Below are positions 1 to 5,878 of a DNA stretch of 5,878 bases, one piece after another. A program made the translations under genes and the position numbers. Every line of letters begins with the position of its first letter. Positions within the stretch are counted from its first letter, which is position 1. The notes beneath the pieces are model-generated. The model ran no database searches, was not told the DNA's origin, and worked only from the letters and a program-made list of their open reading frames with translations. The DNA comes from Clostridium sp. CAG:1024 (lineage in GTDB: Bacteria; Bacillota; Clostridia; Christensenellales; CAG-138): NCBI GenBank assembly GCA_000432015.1, contig HF985517.1, positions 1-5,878 on the forward strand. Reading direction: 5' to 3'.

Positions 1-29
1 ACGCAGGGAAAAGCGCGCGCAGGGCGTTC

Positions 30-58
30 TTGCAATCGGAGGGCAAAAACCGTATACT
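30..58 (+). promoter_or_regulatory. Sigma-A type promoter of trxB
   Basis: A -35 box TTGCAA (30-35) and a -10 box TATACT (53-58) are separated by exactly 17 bp. They match the housekeeping consensus TTGACA/TATAAT at 4 of 6 and 5 of 6 positions. Transcription would start near 65, giving a leader of about 42 nt before the trxB start at 107. That leader contains a strong ribosome binding site, GGAAGGAG, at 87-94. No operator-like palindrome was seen around the boxes. The 29 bases to the left show no recognisable gene end. Confidence 0.65.
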
Positions 59-106
59 GTTTCTGTCGGTACTCTACATAGGATTTGGAAGGAGCGTTGA
101 ACTCCC

Positions 107-1039
107 ATGCTGGATATTGCGATCATCGGCGGCGGCCCCGCAGGGCTTTCCGCAGGCCTGTACGCGGCGCGCGGCGGCGCAAACGCTGCGCTGTACGAAG
201 CGCTGTTCACCGGCGGGCAGGCGGTCAAAACGCACCGCATCGATAACTACCCCGGCTTTGCCGACGGCGTAGAGGGCTTCGAGCTCGGTATGAAGCTCGA
301 GCAGCACGCCGCGCGCTTCGGCCTGCCCGTCGAATATGCGGGCGTGGCGCGCCTGTCGCTTTCGGACGACGTAAAGCGCATCGAGCTTTCGGACGGTCGG
401 ACCGTGGAGACGAAAGCCCTCATCCTCGCCATGGGCGCAAAGCCGAGAACGCTCGGCCTTGCCCGCGAGGAGGAGCTGATCGGCAGCGGCGCGTCCCACT
501 CCGCGCCCCGCTGCGCGACCTGCGACGGCGCGTTCTTCAAGGATCGTCCCGTTGCGGTCGTGGGCGGCGGCGACACCGCCGTGTCCGACGCGCTGTACCT
601 CGCCCGCTTTGCAAGCCGGGTCTATGTCGTCCACCGCAGAGATGCGCTCCGCGCGGCGAAGGTCTTGCAGGAGGCCGCGTTCCGTGAGGAAAAGATCGAG
701 TTCGTTTATGATTCCGTCCCGGAGGCCTTTTGCGGCGAAACCGCGGTCGATGGGCTTTCCGTCAAACATGTGAAAACGGGCAGCCTCCGTATGCTTGCCG
801 TGTCCGCTGTGTTCGTTGCGGTCGGCATCGTGCCGGAGACAGCGCTCGTCCGGGGTCAGGTCGAGCTGGACGCCGCGGGCGCGATCGTGACCGACGCGCA
901 GATGCGCTGCTCCGTCCCCGGTGTGTTTGCAGCGGGCGATATCCGCAATACCCCGCTCCGTCAGGTCGTCACCGCCTGCGCGGACGGCGCTGTCGCGGCG
1001 ACGAGCGCGCTGGACTACCTTGCGCAGCTGCGAAGCTGA
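107..1039 (+). CDS. trxB: Thioredoxin reductase (NADPH), FAD flavoprotein
   Basis: This cytosolic flavoenzyme would pass electrons from NADPH through FAD and a Cys pair to thioredoxin. The protein has 310 residues, normal for low-molecular-weight bacterial TrxB. Visible in order are the FAD-binding GGGPAG (8-13), TGGQ (35-38), the redox pair CATC with DG (Cys136 and Cys139), a second dinucleotide fold GGGDTA (153-158), HRRD (176-179), and the C-terminal FAD motif GVFAAGD (272-278) with RQ (285-286). HRRD is the family's NADPH 2'-phosphate signature, so NADPH rather than ferredoxin is the likely donor. The ATG at 107 has GGAAGGAG 12 nt upstream and puts the FAD motif at the usual distance from the N-terminus. 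The gene has its own promoter (30-58) and is followed by hairpins, so it may be monocistronic. An oddity is four extra residues, SAPR (132-135), just before CATC. No thioredoxin gene is adjacent. A related flavoprotein disulfide reductase is the main alternative, but the motif set fits TrxB well. Confidence 0.93.
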   Translation: MLDIAIIGGGPAGLSAGLYAARGGANAALYEALFTGGQAVKTHRIDNYPGFADGVEGFELGMKLEQHAARFGLPVEYAGVARLSLSDDVKRIELSDGRTVETKALILAMGAKPRTLGLAREEELIGSGASHSAPRCATCDGAFFKDRPVAVVGGGDTAVSDALYLARFASRVYVVHRRDALRAAKVLQEAAFREEKIEFVYDSVPEAFCGETAVDGLSVKHVKTGSLRMLAVSAVFVAVGIVPETALVRGQVELDAAGAIVTDAQMRCSVPGVFAAGDIRNTPLRQVVTACADGAVAATSALDYLAQLRS

Positions 1040-1068
1040 GGCCCCTTCCCGCAGAAATTCGTTTGATC

Positions 1069-1109
1069 GGACGGCAATGCGCTGTGATTGGGGAGCGCGC
1101 CGTCCTTTT
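1069..1109 (+). terminator. Probable intrinsic terminator after trxB
   Basis: The lower stem GGACGGC (1069-1075) pairs perfectly with GCCGTCC (1099-1105). After an AAT bulge, GCGCT (1079-1083) pairs with AGCGC (1094-1098), closing a 10-nt loop. A short TTTT tract (1106-1109) follows. It lies 30 nt after the trxB stop. The bulge and the short T-tract make it weaker than a classic terminator, so some readthrough into glmM is possible. Confidence 0.55.
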
Positions 1110-1111
1110 GA

Positions 1112-1132
1112 CCGGCAGACGCCGGATATTTT
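1112..1132 (+). terminator. Second small hairpin with T-rich tail
   Basis: CCGGC (1112-1116) pairs with GCCGG (1121-1125) around the tetraloop AGAC, followed by ATATTTT. The stem is only 5 bp but all G/C. It starts two bases after the T-tract of the preceding hairpin, so the two could act as a tandem terminator. Its last base is 45 nt before the glmM start, so it could also be a leader structure of glmM. Confidence 0.35.
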
Positions 1133-1160
1133 ACAGTGCCGCGCGATCTCGCCGCGGTAC

Positions 1161-1168
1161 GGAAAGGA
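1161..1168 (+). promoter_or_regulatory. Ribosome binding site that fixes the glmM start
   Basis: GGAAAGGA lies 9 nt before the ATG at 1178. The reading frame is open upstream to a GTG at 1136, but that codon has no comparable purine-rich site. The family's conserved N-terminus (M-x-x-x-FGTDGVRG) also begins exactly at 1178, so the shorter start is preferred. Confidence 0.8.
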
Positions 1169-1177
1169 TTTATCTGT

Positions 1178-2536
1178 ATGGCAAGACTCTTTGGAACCGA
1201 CGGCGTTCGCGGCGTCGCGAACCGTGACCTGGATTGTATGCTGGCGTATCGGATTGGCGCGGTGGGAGCCTATGTGCTGACGAACGAAGTGCATTCGCCC
1301 CGCATCCTCATCGGCATGGACACGCGCAAATCCGGCCCCATGCTCGCAGCGGCACTCACTGCGGGCATCTGTTCCGTCGGCGGCGACGTGCTGAACGTCG
1401 GCGTGCTGCCCACGCCCGCCCTCGCCTACCTTGTGCGGCTGTATGAGGCGGACGCGGCGGTCATGATCTCCGCATCGCATAATCCGATGGAATACAACGG
1501 CATCAAATGGTTCGACGGACGCGGCTTCAAGCTCTCCGACGCGATCGAGGACCGCATCGAGGACATGATCCGCACGGATGCGCCCCTGCCCAAGCCGGAG
1601 GGCCGCGAGGTCGGTACGGTCATTCCCGCGCCTCGCGCCGCGCGCGACTACTGTGACTATCTTGTGAGCAAATCCACGGGCCGTTTCGACGGGCTGAAGG
1701 TCGTACTCGACTGCGCAAACGGCGCAACGAGCTATATCGGTAAAAAGGTCTTTGAGCGTCTCGGCGCGGAGGTCGTCGCCACGTCCTGCGAGCCGGACGG
1801 CATGAATATCAACGACGACTGCGGCTCGACGCACCCCGAAAGCCTCCAGCAGAAGGTCGTTGCGACCGGCGCGGACATCGGCTTTGCGTTCGACGGCGAC
1901 GCGGACCGCCTCATCTCCTGCGACGAACACGGCAACATCGTGGACGGCGATCAGGCCATGGGCATTCTTGCGCTGCACATGCAGAAGAAGGGGACGCTCA
2001 AAAACGACACCCTCGTTATCACGGTCATGTCGAACCTCGGCCTGAAAAAACGAATGCAGCGGGCGGGCATCCGCCTTGCGGAGACGAAGGTGGGCGACCG
2101 CTATGTGCTTGAGAACATGCTCGCAAACGGCCATGCCATCGGCGGCGAGCAGTCCGGGCATATCATCCTGCTCGACCACAACAGCACGGGCGACGGCATG
2201 ATGAGCGCGATCTCGCTGCTGAACGTCGTTGCGGAAACGAAACTCCCGCTGTCGAAGCTCGCGGACGAGATCCCGACGTTCCCGCAGGTGCTCGTCAACG
2301 TGATCGTTGCAAACGATGCAAAGCCCGCGGCCATGGAGGATGCGGAGCTTCTGGCGAAAAAGGATGAGATCGAGCGGAAAATGGCGGGCGACGGCCGCGT
2401 GCTGATCCGCGCGTCGGGCACGGAGCCGCTCATGCGCATCATGCTCGAAGGCAAAGCGGAGGATGCGATATTGAACGACGCGCTGGAGCTTGCGCATATC
2501 ATTGTGAAGAAATACAACGGGAAGATCAAGGCATGA
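1178..2536 (+). CDS. glmM: Phosphoglucosamine mutase
   Basis: GlmM interconverts glucosamine-6-phosphate and glucosamine-1-phosphate in the cytosol, feeding UDP-GlcNAc for peptidoglycan and other cell-wall polymers. The 452-residue product is close to the usual 445-450. It shows the N-terminal signature FGTDGVRG (5-12), the phosphoserine loop ISASHNP with Ser100 as the expected phosphorylated residue (97-103), the Mg-binding loop DGDADR (239-244), the sugar-recognition motif GGEQSGH (322-328) and the phosphate-binding RASGTEP (411-417). The FGTDGVRG start and GEQSGH favour GlmM over ManB/Pgm-type phosphohexomutases. All catalytic motifs are intact. Translation starts at the ATG behind GGAAAGGA. 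The stop codon overlaps the nth start by 4 bp, so the two genes are probably co-transcribed and translationally coupled. I see no convincing promoter of its own: expression may come from a weak unrecognised promoter in 1040-1160 or from readthrough past trxB. The cdaA/cdaR genes that often precede glmM in Firmicutes are absent here. Confidence 0.97.
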   Translation: MARLFGTDGVRGVANRDLDCMLAYRIGAVGAYVLTNEVHSPRILIGMDTRKSGPMLAAALTAGICSVGGDVLNVGVLPTPALAYLVRLYEADAAVMISASHNPMEYNGIKWFDGRGFKLSDAIEDRIEDMIRTDAPLPKPEGREVGTVIPAPRAARDYCDYLVSKSTGRFDGLKVVLDCANGATSYIGKKVFERLGAEVVATSCEPDGMNINDDCGSTHPESLQQKVVATGADIGFAFDGDADRLISCDEHGNIVDGDQAMGILALHMQKKGTLKNDTLVITVMSNLGLKKRMQRAGIRLAETKVGDRYVLENMLANGHAIGGEQSGHIILLDHNSTGDGMMSAISLLNVVAETKLPLSKLADEIPTFPQVLVNVIVANDAKPAAMEDAELLAKKDEIERKMAGDGRVLIRASGTEPLMRIMLEGKAEDAILNDALELAHIIVKKYNGKIKA

Positions 2537-3186
2537 TGCTCGACGACGCACGCTATAGCGAGGCGCTGTCCCGCCTTGCCGCGGCGTATCCGGACGCAAG
2601 GCCTGCGCTCGTGTACAGCTCGCCTTTTGAACTGCTCGTTTCGACGATGCTCGCCGCGCAGTGTACGGACAGACAGGTCAACAAATGCACAGCCGTGCTC
2701 TACAGGATTGCGAACACACCTGCGCAGTTCGCCGCGATGACCGAGGCGGAGCTGGAGCCCTATATCCGAAGCTGCGGTTTTTTCCATACGAAGGGACGGA
2801 ACATCCTCGCCATGAGCCGCATCCTCCTGACGGAATACGGCGGCGAAGTGCCGCACGACCGCGACGCGCTCACAAAACTGCCCGGCGTCGGACGCAAGAC
2901 CGCGAACGTGGTCGTCTCAAATGCGTTCGGCATTCCGGCGATCGCGGTGGATACGCATGTGTTCCGCGTCGCGAACCGCATCGGCCTTGCGGACGCGCCG
3001 AATGTGGAAAAGACCGAGCGGCAGCTCATGGCGCACATCCCGGAGGCGGACTGGTCCGCCGCGCACCATTGGCTCATCTATCACGGCCGGCAGGTCTGCG
3101 ACGCGAAAAAGCCGAGGTGCGATCGCTGCTGCGTGCGCGACCTCTGCGATCGCCTGCACAGGGGCGGCGGGGAACCGTCCCGCTGA
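2533..3186 (+). CDS. nth: Endonuclease III, DNA glycosylase/AP lyase
   Basis: Nth removes oxidised pyrimidines from DNA and nicks the abasic site, starting base-excision repair. The 217-residue protein has the usual length (E. coli Nth has 211). The N-terminal core carries LAAQCTD (40-46), matching the LSAQATD motif of the family. The helix-hairpin-helix is LPGVGRKTA (116-124) with catalytic Lys122, followed by the catalytic aspartate in VDTH (Asp140). At the C-terminus Cys189, Cys196, Cys199 and Cys205 have the C-x6-C-x2-C-x5-C spacing of the [4Fe-4S] cluster. Cys200, directly next to a ligand, is an extra cysteine of unknown relevance. The start is the ATG at 2533, overlapping the glmM stop as ATGA. 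A second in-frame ATG at 2536 is possible and would remove one residue. The upstream site (GGGAAG, 2519-2524) is weak, consistent with translational coupling to glmM. The intact Lys/Asp pair argues for a bifunctional enzyme rather than a MutY-type glycosylase. Confidence 0.96.
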   Translation: MMLDDARYSEALSRLAAAYPDARPALVYSSPFELLVSTMLAAQCTDRQVNKCTAVLYRIANTPAQFAAMTEAELEPYIRSCGFFHTKGRNILAMSRILLTEYGGEVPHDRDALTKLPGVGRKTANVVVSNAFGIPAIAVDTHVFRVANRIGLADAPNVEKTERQLMAHIPEADWSAAHHWLIYHGRQVCDAKKPRCDRCCVRDLCDRLHRGGGEPSR

Positions 3187-3201
3187 ACAACGAAAAACAT
3201 G

Positions 3202-3232
3202 GCTCCTTGCACAAAAGAACACGAAAAGGAGC
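3202..3232 (+). repeat. Inverted repeat in the nth-ychF spacer
   Basis: GCTCCTT (3202-3208) is a perfect reverse complement of AAGGAGC (3226-3232), with a 17-nt A-rich loop. No T-tract follows, so it is not a terminator. The right arm contains an AGGAG ribosome-binding-like sequence, and the left arm is therefore an anti-Shine-Dalgarno-like sequence. The better-placed GGGAGG (3233-3238) sits just outside the stem. It could tune ychF translation or be chance. Confidence 0.35.
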
Positions 3233-3238
3233 GGGAGG
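3233..3238 (+). promoter_or_regulatory. Ribosome binding site that fixes the ychF start
   Basis: GGGAGG stands 8 nt before the ATG at 3247, the normal distance. An in-frame ATG at 3199 would add 16 polar residues but lies upstream of this site. YchF proteins begin almost directly with the P-loop strand, so 3247 is the start. Confidence 0.8.
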
Positions 3239-3246
3239 ATAAGAGC

Positions 3247-4335
3247 ATGAAACTTGGCGTTGTCGGACTGCCGAACGTCGGCAAGAGCACCCTCTTCAAC
3301 GCGATCACCCAGGCGGGCGCACAGGCCGCCAACTACCCCTTCTGCACGATCGAGCCGAACGTCGGCATCGTGGCTGTCCCGGACGAGCGGCTGGACAGGC
3401 TCGCGGAGATGTACGCCCCGGAGAAATACACGCCCGCGACGATCGAGTTTGTGGACATTGCGGGCCTTGTGCGCGGTGCAAGCCGCGGCGAGGGGCTCGG
3501 CAACAAGTTCCTGTCGCACATCCGCGAGGTGGACGCGATCGTGCATGTCGTGCGCTGCTTTGACGACGAGAACGTCGTGCATGTGGACGGCAGCGTCGAT
3601 CCTGCGCGCGATATGGAAACGATCAATCTGGAGCTGATCTTCGCAGACCTCGAGACCGTCGAAAAACGCATCGAGCGCACGAAGAAACAGCAGAAGGGCG
3701 ACAGATCCCTTGCAAAAGAAGCCGCGCTGCTCGAGCGCATCCATGCGCATCTTGAAAGCGGCAAGCCCGTGCGCACGCTCGAAGCGGACGAGGATGAGCA
3801 GGAAATGATCCGCCAGATGTTCCTGCTCACGTCAAAGCCCGTGATCTATGTGGCGAACATCTCGGAGGACGAGGTGGGCGAAGCGCCGAACGACTATGTG
3901 AAAACGCTGTATGCCGAAGCTGCAAACGAGGGCGCAGAGGCGATCACCGTCTGCGCCAAGCTCGAGGAGGAGGTCGCGGAGCTGCCGAAGGAGGAGAAGG
4001 CCGCGTTTCTTCAGGAGATAGGCATTCCGGAATCCGGCCTTGACCAGCTCGTGCGCGCATGCTACCGTCTGCTCGGGCTCATCAGCTTCCTGACCGCGGG
4101 ACCGAAGGAGGTCCGCGCCTGGACGATCAAAAAGGGCGACCGCGCACCGCAGGCTGCGGGCAAGATCCACACGGACTTTGAGCGCGGCTTCATCCGCGCG
4201 GAGATCGTTCCCTATGATACGCTGATGGAGCTCGGCTCCATGCAGGCGTGCAGGGAAAAGGGGCTCATCCGCTCCGAAGGCAAGGAGTATGTCATGCAGG
4301 ACGGCGACGTGACGCTGTTCCGCTTTAACGTTTGA
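3247..4335 (+). CDS. ychF: Redox/ribosome-associated ATPase YchF (OLA1 family)
   Basis: YchF is a near-universal cytosolic P-loop NTPase of the TRAFAC/Obg class. It binds ribosomes and is linked to translation and oxidative-stress responses, and it prefers ATP over GTP. The product has 362 residues, matching the family's 363 or so. Visible are the Walker A motif GLPNVGKST (7-15), the switch I region around NYPFCTIEPNVG (Thr34), the G3 motif DIAGL (70-74), and NISE (204-207) in place of the NKxD of true GTPases. That NxxE form is the sequence basis for ATP specificity. A charged helical segment at roughly 123-200 fits the family's coiled-coil domain. The C-terminal TGS domain begins near 278 and ends in the typical FRFNV. 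No key residue is missing. The gene sits 60 bp after nth with no terminator between, so it is probably the last gene of glmM-nth-ychF. A strong terminator follows at 4361. Sharing a transcript with a wall-precursor gene and a repair gene does not point to a specialised role. Confidence 0.97.
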   Translation: MKLGVVGLPNVGKSTLFNAITQAGAQAANYPFCTIEPNVGIVAVPDERLDRLAEMYAPEKYTPATIEFVDIAGLVRGASRGEGLGNKFLSHIREVDAIVHVVRCFDDENVVHVDGSVDPARDMETINLELIFADLETVEKRIERTKKQQKGDRSLAKEAALLERIHAHLESGKPVRTLEADEDEQEMIRQMFLLTSKPVIYVANISEDEVGEAPNDYVKTLYAEAANEGAEAITVCAKLEEEVAELPKEEKAAFLQEIGIPESGLDQLVRACYRLLGLISFLTAGPKEVRAWTIKKGDRAPQAAGKIHTDFERGFIRAEIVPYDTLMELGSMQACREKGLIRSEGKEYVMQDGDVTLFRFNV

Positions 4336-4360
4336 GAGCCCCTTTCAAGGCGGGCTGCGG

Positions 4361-4403
4361 CGGGCGTTCCGAACGGAGCATTCGGGACGCCCGTATTCTA
4401 TTT
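4361..4403 (+). terminator. Strong intrinsic terminator after ychF
   Basis: CGGGCGTTCCGAA (4361-4373) pairs with TTCGGGACGCCCG (4381-4393) over 13 positions, with one G-U wobble and no mismatch, around a 7-nt loop. The tail TATTCTATTT (4394-4403) is T-rich. It lies 26 nt after the ychF stop and would end the glmM-nth-ychF transcript, separating it from the SpoIID-like gene. Confidence 0.85.
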
Positions 4404-4404
4404 G

Positions 4405-4511
4405 AAGTGGGGGAGAGCGCTTACAGATGCGCATGCACGCCCGTTCCACAAAATCCAGAAAAGTGGGTTATGCTTTCTGATATTTACCGCAATTTCTCCA
4501 CAAAAGTGGGT
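4405..4511 (+). repeat. AAGTGGG direct repeats in AT-rich spacer
   Basis: AAGTGGG occurs at 4405-4411, 4461-4467 and 4504-4510. The last two share the longer AAAAGTGGGT (4459-4468 and 4502-4511). A variant, ATGTGGGG, follows at 4593-4600 and overlaps the ribosome binding site of the next gene. I did not see AAGTGGG elsewhere on this strand of the window. Spacings are 56, 43 and 89 bp, so the copies are not tandem. The last AAGTGGG is also part of a small palindrome, CCAC-AAAA-GTGG (4498-4509). The spacer 4404-4566 holds no gene I can support. A regulatory role is inferred from position only. Confidence 0.4.
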
Positions 4512-4566
4512 AAACTATTAACAGATTATAAACTTCTTTCGGAAAACTGCGCCGTTTTCACTCCAC

Positions 4567-4577
4567 TGTGCTACAAT
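4567..4577 (+). promoter_or_regulatory. Extended -10 promoter of the SpoIID-like gene
   Basis: TGTGCTACAAT combines a -10 box TACAAT (4572-4577, 5 of 6 to consensus) with the TRTG extension one base upstream that is common in Gram-positive bacteria. No good -35 box lies 16-18 bp upstream, as is usual for extended -10 promoters. Transcription would start near 4584, giving a leader of about 22 nt. A sporulation sigma-E reading is less likely, because no matching -35 was seen 14-15 bp upstream. Confidence 0.6.
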
Positions 4578-4605
4578 GCGGGAAAATATCAAATGTGGGG
4601 AATCC

Positions 4606-5878
4606 ATGCGAAAATCTCTGTTCATTTTCCTGCTTACGGCGCTCGTTTTGCTGCTTGCGCCGGCCGCGCATCCGGCCTCTGCCGCAGAGAGCGGCGAGGA
4701 TGTGATCCGCGTCCAACTGTCCACGGGAAACGTAAGCCGGATCGAGATCGCCGTGGAGGGCGAATACAGCTGCCTTTCCGCCGTGTTCACCGGCGGCACG
4801 CTGGTCGCGGAGGCCAGGGACGGGCTCGTTACCCTGTCGCACAGCGAGCTCGGCGTTCTCGGCAGCGGCGACAGCATGACCGTCGTGCGCGGCGATCAGC
4901 CGACCTGGGCGGCGTTTCTGACGCTGGAAAACCGGCGCTACGGCACGACCCGCTACGCAGGCGATATGATCTTTGCGCTGTCCGGCGAGAACCGGCTCAG
5001 CGTGATCAACCGCGTCGGCATGACTGCGTATCTGAACGGCGTTGTGGGCGGCGAGCTCAGCAGCGATCACCCTGCGGAAGCGCTGAAAGCGCAGACCGTG
5101 GCGGCAAAGTGCTTTGCGCTGACCTGCATCGACCCCTCCGAGCCCTTTGATCTCAACGATACGCCGCAGGATCAGGTCTACAAGGGCTATCAGCCTGCGA
5201 ACGAGGCCGTTGCCGCAGCCGTTGACGCGGTGAAGAACGACCTTTTGCTGCTCGACGGAAACGTTGTGCGCTGCTACTACTGCACGAGCAACGGCGGCCA
5301 GGCGATCACCCCCGCCATGCGCTGGGGCAAGGAGAACGCGCAGGACGCGGCCTATGCGCTGACATACGATCCCTATGATCTCGACGGTTCGGAAGGGGCC
5401 GTGCGGCTTCGGGTCCTGCCCGATGCGGACGGCATTCCCGAGGGGCTGTATCGGTTTCTGCTTGCGATGCTCGAGGCGCAGTCGCCGGGCGAGGTCTACC
5501 GCATTCGCTCCGTTGTTTCTTTCACGGGACGGCACGAGATGGACGCTGTCGAGGGACGGCGGTTTGCTCCGGTCGGTCTTGCCCCGCAGGAGCAGGCCTG
5601 CATTCGTCTCGACTGCATTCTTTCCGACGGCGCGAGCGCCGAACGCACGCTGGTCTTTCCGCTGTACCGGCTGCTTGAGGACGGCGTGATCGACTGCCCC
5701 GGCGCGAACGTCTGGTTCGTCATGCCGGAGGATGACGGGAGCTGGTCGGTCGTATTCTCCCGCGCGATCGGCCACCGCGTCGGCATGAGCCACTACGGGA
5801 TGCTGTACTGCGCCGAGATCGGGTTCACCTATGACGAGATCCTGAGCTTTTACTATCCCGGCGCGACGCTGGTTCACG
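4606..5878 (+). CDS. Exported SpoIID/LytB-domain protein, 3' end cut by window
   Basis: The frame stays open from 4606 to the edge (424 complete codons). SpoIID/LytB proteins act outside the membrane on peptidoglycan; SpoIID itself is a lytic transglycosylase needed for engulfment during sporulation. The N-terminus is a classic signal peptide: MRKS, a hydrophobic stretch to about residue 21, then ASA-A with likely cleavage after Ala26. Residues 30-140 resemble the beta-rich N-terminal part of the family (IRVQLS near the start). Then comes YLNGVVGGEL (142-151), where Glu150 aligns with the family's catalytic glutamate, followed by ALKAQTVAAK. CYYCTSNGG (223-231) corresponds to the conserved Ser/Gly-rich segment, and GHRVGMSHYG (389-398) to GHGVGMSQYG. 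The visible YYPG near the edge suggests only a short tail is missing. The ATG at 4606 follows GGGGA by 4 nt. An in-frame ATG at 4576 would precede the inferred transcription start. Whether this is sporulation SpoIID or a vegetative paralogue cannot be decided here, so no symbol is given. Confidence 0.92.
   Translation, partial: MRKSLFIFLLTALVLLLAPAAHPASAAESGEDVIRVQLSTGNVSRIEIAVEGEYSCLSAVFTGGTLVAEARDGLVTLSHSELGVLGSGDSMTVVRGDQPTWAAFLTLENRRYGTTRYAGDMIFALSGENRLSVINRVGMTAYLNGVVGGELSSDHPAEALKAQTVAAKCFALTCIDPSEPFDLNDTPQDQVYKGYQPANEAVAAAVDAVKNDLLLLDGNVVRCYYCTSNGGQAITPAMRWGKENAQDAAYALTYDPYDLDGSEGAVRLRVLPDADGIPEGLYRFLLAMLEAQSPGEVYRIRSVVSFTGRHEMDAVEGRRFAPVGLAPQEQACIRLDCILSDGASAERTLVFPLYRLLEDGVIDCPGANVWFVMPEDDGSWSVVFSRAIGHRVGMSHYGMLYCAEIGFTYDEILSFYYPGATLVH

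Noticed and set aside
1108..1136. TTGACC as the -35 box of a glmM promoter
   Set aside because: The -35 matches 5 of 6, but sequences 15-17 bp downstream (TTTTAC, TTTACA, TTACAG) match the -10 consensus at no more than about 3 of 6. The region also overlaps hairpins.
74..2599. An 841-codon open frame on the minus strand across trxB and glmM
   Set aside because: It lies antisense to two clearly recognised genes that share a frame. Its translation is rich in Arg, His and Ala with no family motif. Long antisense frames are expected when third positions are strongly G/C.
4494..4502. TTCTCCACA as a DnaA box
   Set aside because: It has one mismatch to TTATNCACA and stands alone. No cluster of boxes or replication gene is nearby.
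4576..4605. An earlier in-frame ATG for the SpoIID-like protein
   Set aside because: It has no ribosome binding site, overlaps the -10 box, and would place polar residues before an otherwise standard signal peptide.
4332..5150. A 272-codon + strand frame starting inside the ychF stop
   Set aside because: It runs through the terminator and the AT-rich spacer, then out of frame through the SpoIID-like gene, giving Arg-rich nonsense there. It has no family resemblance.
4558..5877. A 439-codon minus-strand frame antisense to the SpoIID-like gene
   Set aside because: It has the same high-GC shadow composition and no recognisable domain. The + strand frame has a signal peptide and conserved motifs.

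Overview
The window is a compact, GC-rich bacterial chromosome segment. Four complete genes and one gene cut by the right edge all lie on the + strand. The best guess at the host is a high-GC member of the Clostridia (Oscillospirales-like). The reasons are strong AGGAGG-type ribosome binding sites, a TRTG extended -10 promoter, a secreted SpoIID/LytB-domain protein, and strong G/C preference at third codon positions. This is an inference from style and gene content; no rRNA or lineage marker is present.

Layout: (1) Positions 1-106 hold a good sigma-A promoter (TTGCAA, 17 bp, TATACT) and a strong ribosome binding site. (2) Positions 107-1039 encode an NADPH thioredoxin reductase (trxB), followed by two closely spaced hairpins that probably end its transcript. 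(3) Positions 1178-2536 encode phosphoglucosamine mutase (glmM). Its stop codon overlaps the start of endonuclease III (nth, 2533-3186) in an ATGA junction. After 60 bp comes the YchF/Obg-type ATPase (ychF, 3247-4335). These three look like one transcription unit, closed by a strong intrinsic terminator at 4361-4403. (4) Positions 4404-4605 are AT-rich: I count 75 A/T in the 120 bases 4441-4560. They carry three AAGTGGG direct repeats and an extended -10 promoter. (5) From 4606 to beyond the edge runs an exported SpoIID/LytB-domain protein, probably acting on peptidoglycan.

The genes are mostly housekeeping: thiol redox balance (TrxB), UDP-GlcNAc and cell-wall precursor supply (GlmM), base-excision repair (Nth), a translation or stress-linked ATPase (YchF) and cell-wall remodelling (SpoIID-like). 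No mobile element, CRISPR array, tRNA, rRNA or phage gene was seen.

I found no new multi-gene system. The most unusual detail is in TrxB. Four extra residues (SAPR) sit directly before the redox CATC motif. At DNA level they look like a decayed 12-nt tandem duplication of the active-site codons. The AAGTGGG repeats before the SpoIID-like gene are the second point worth checking.
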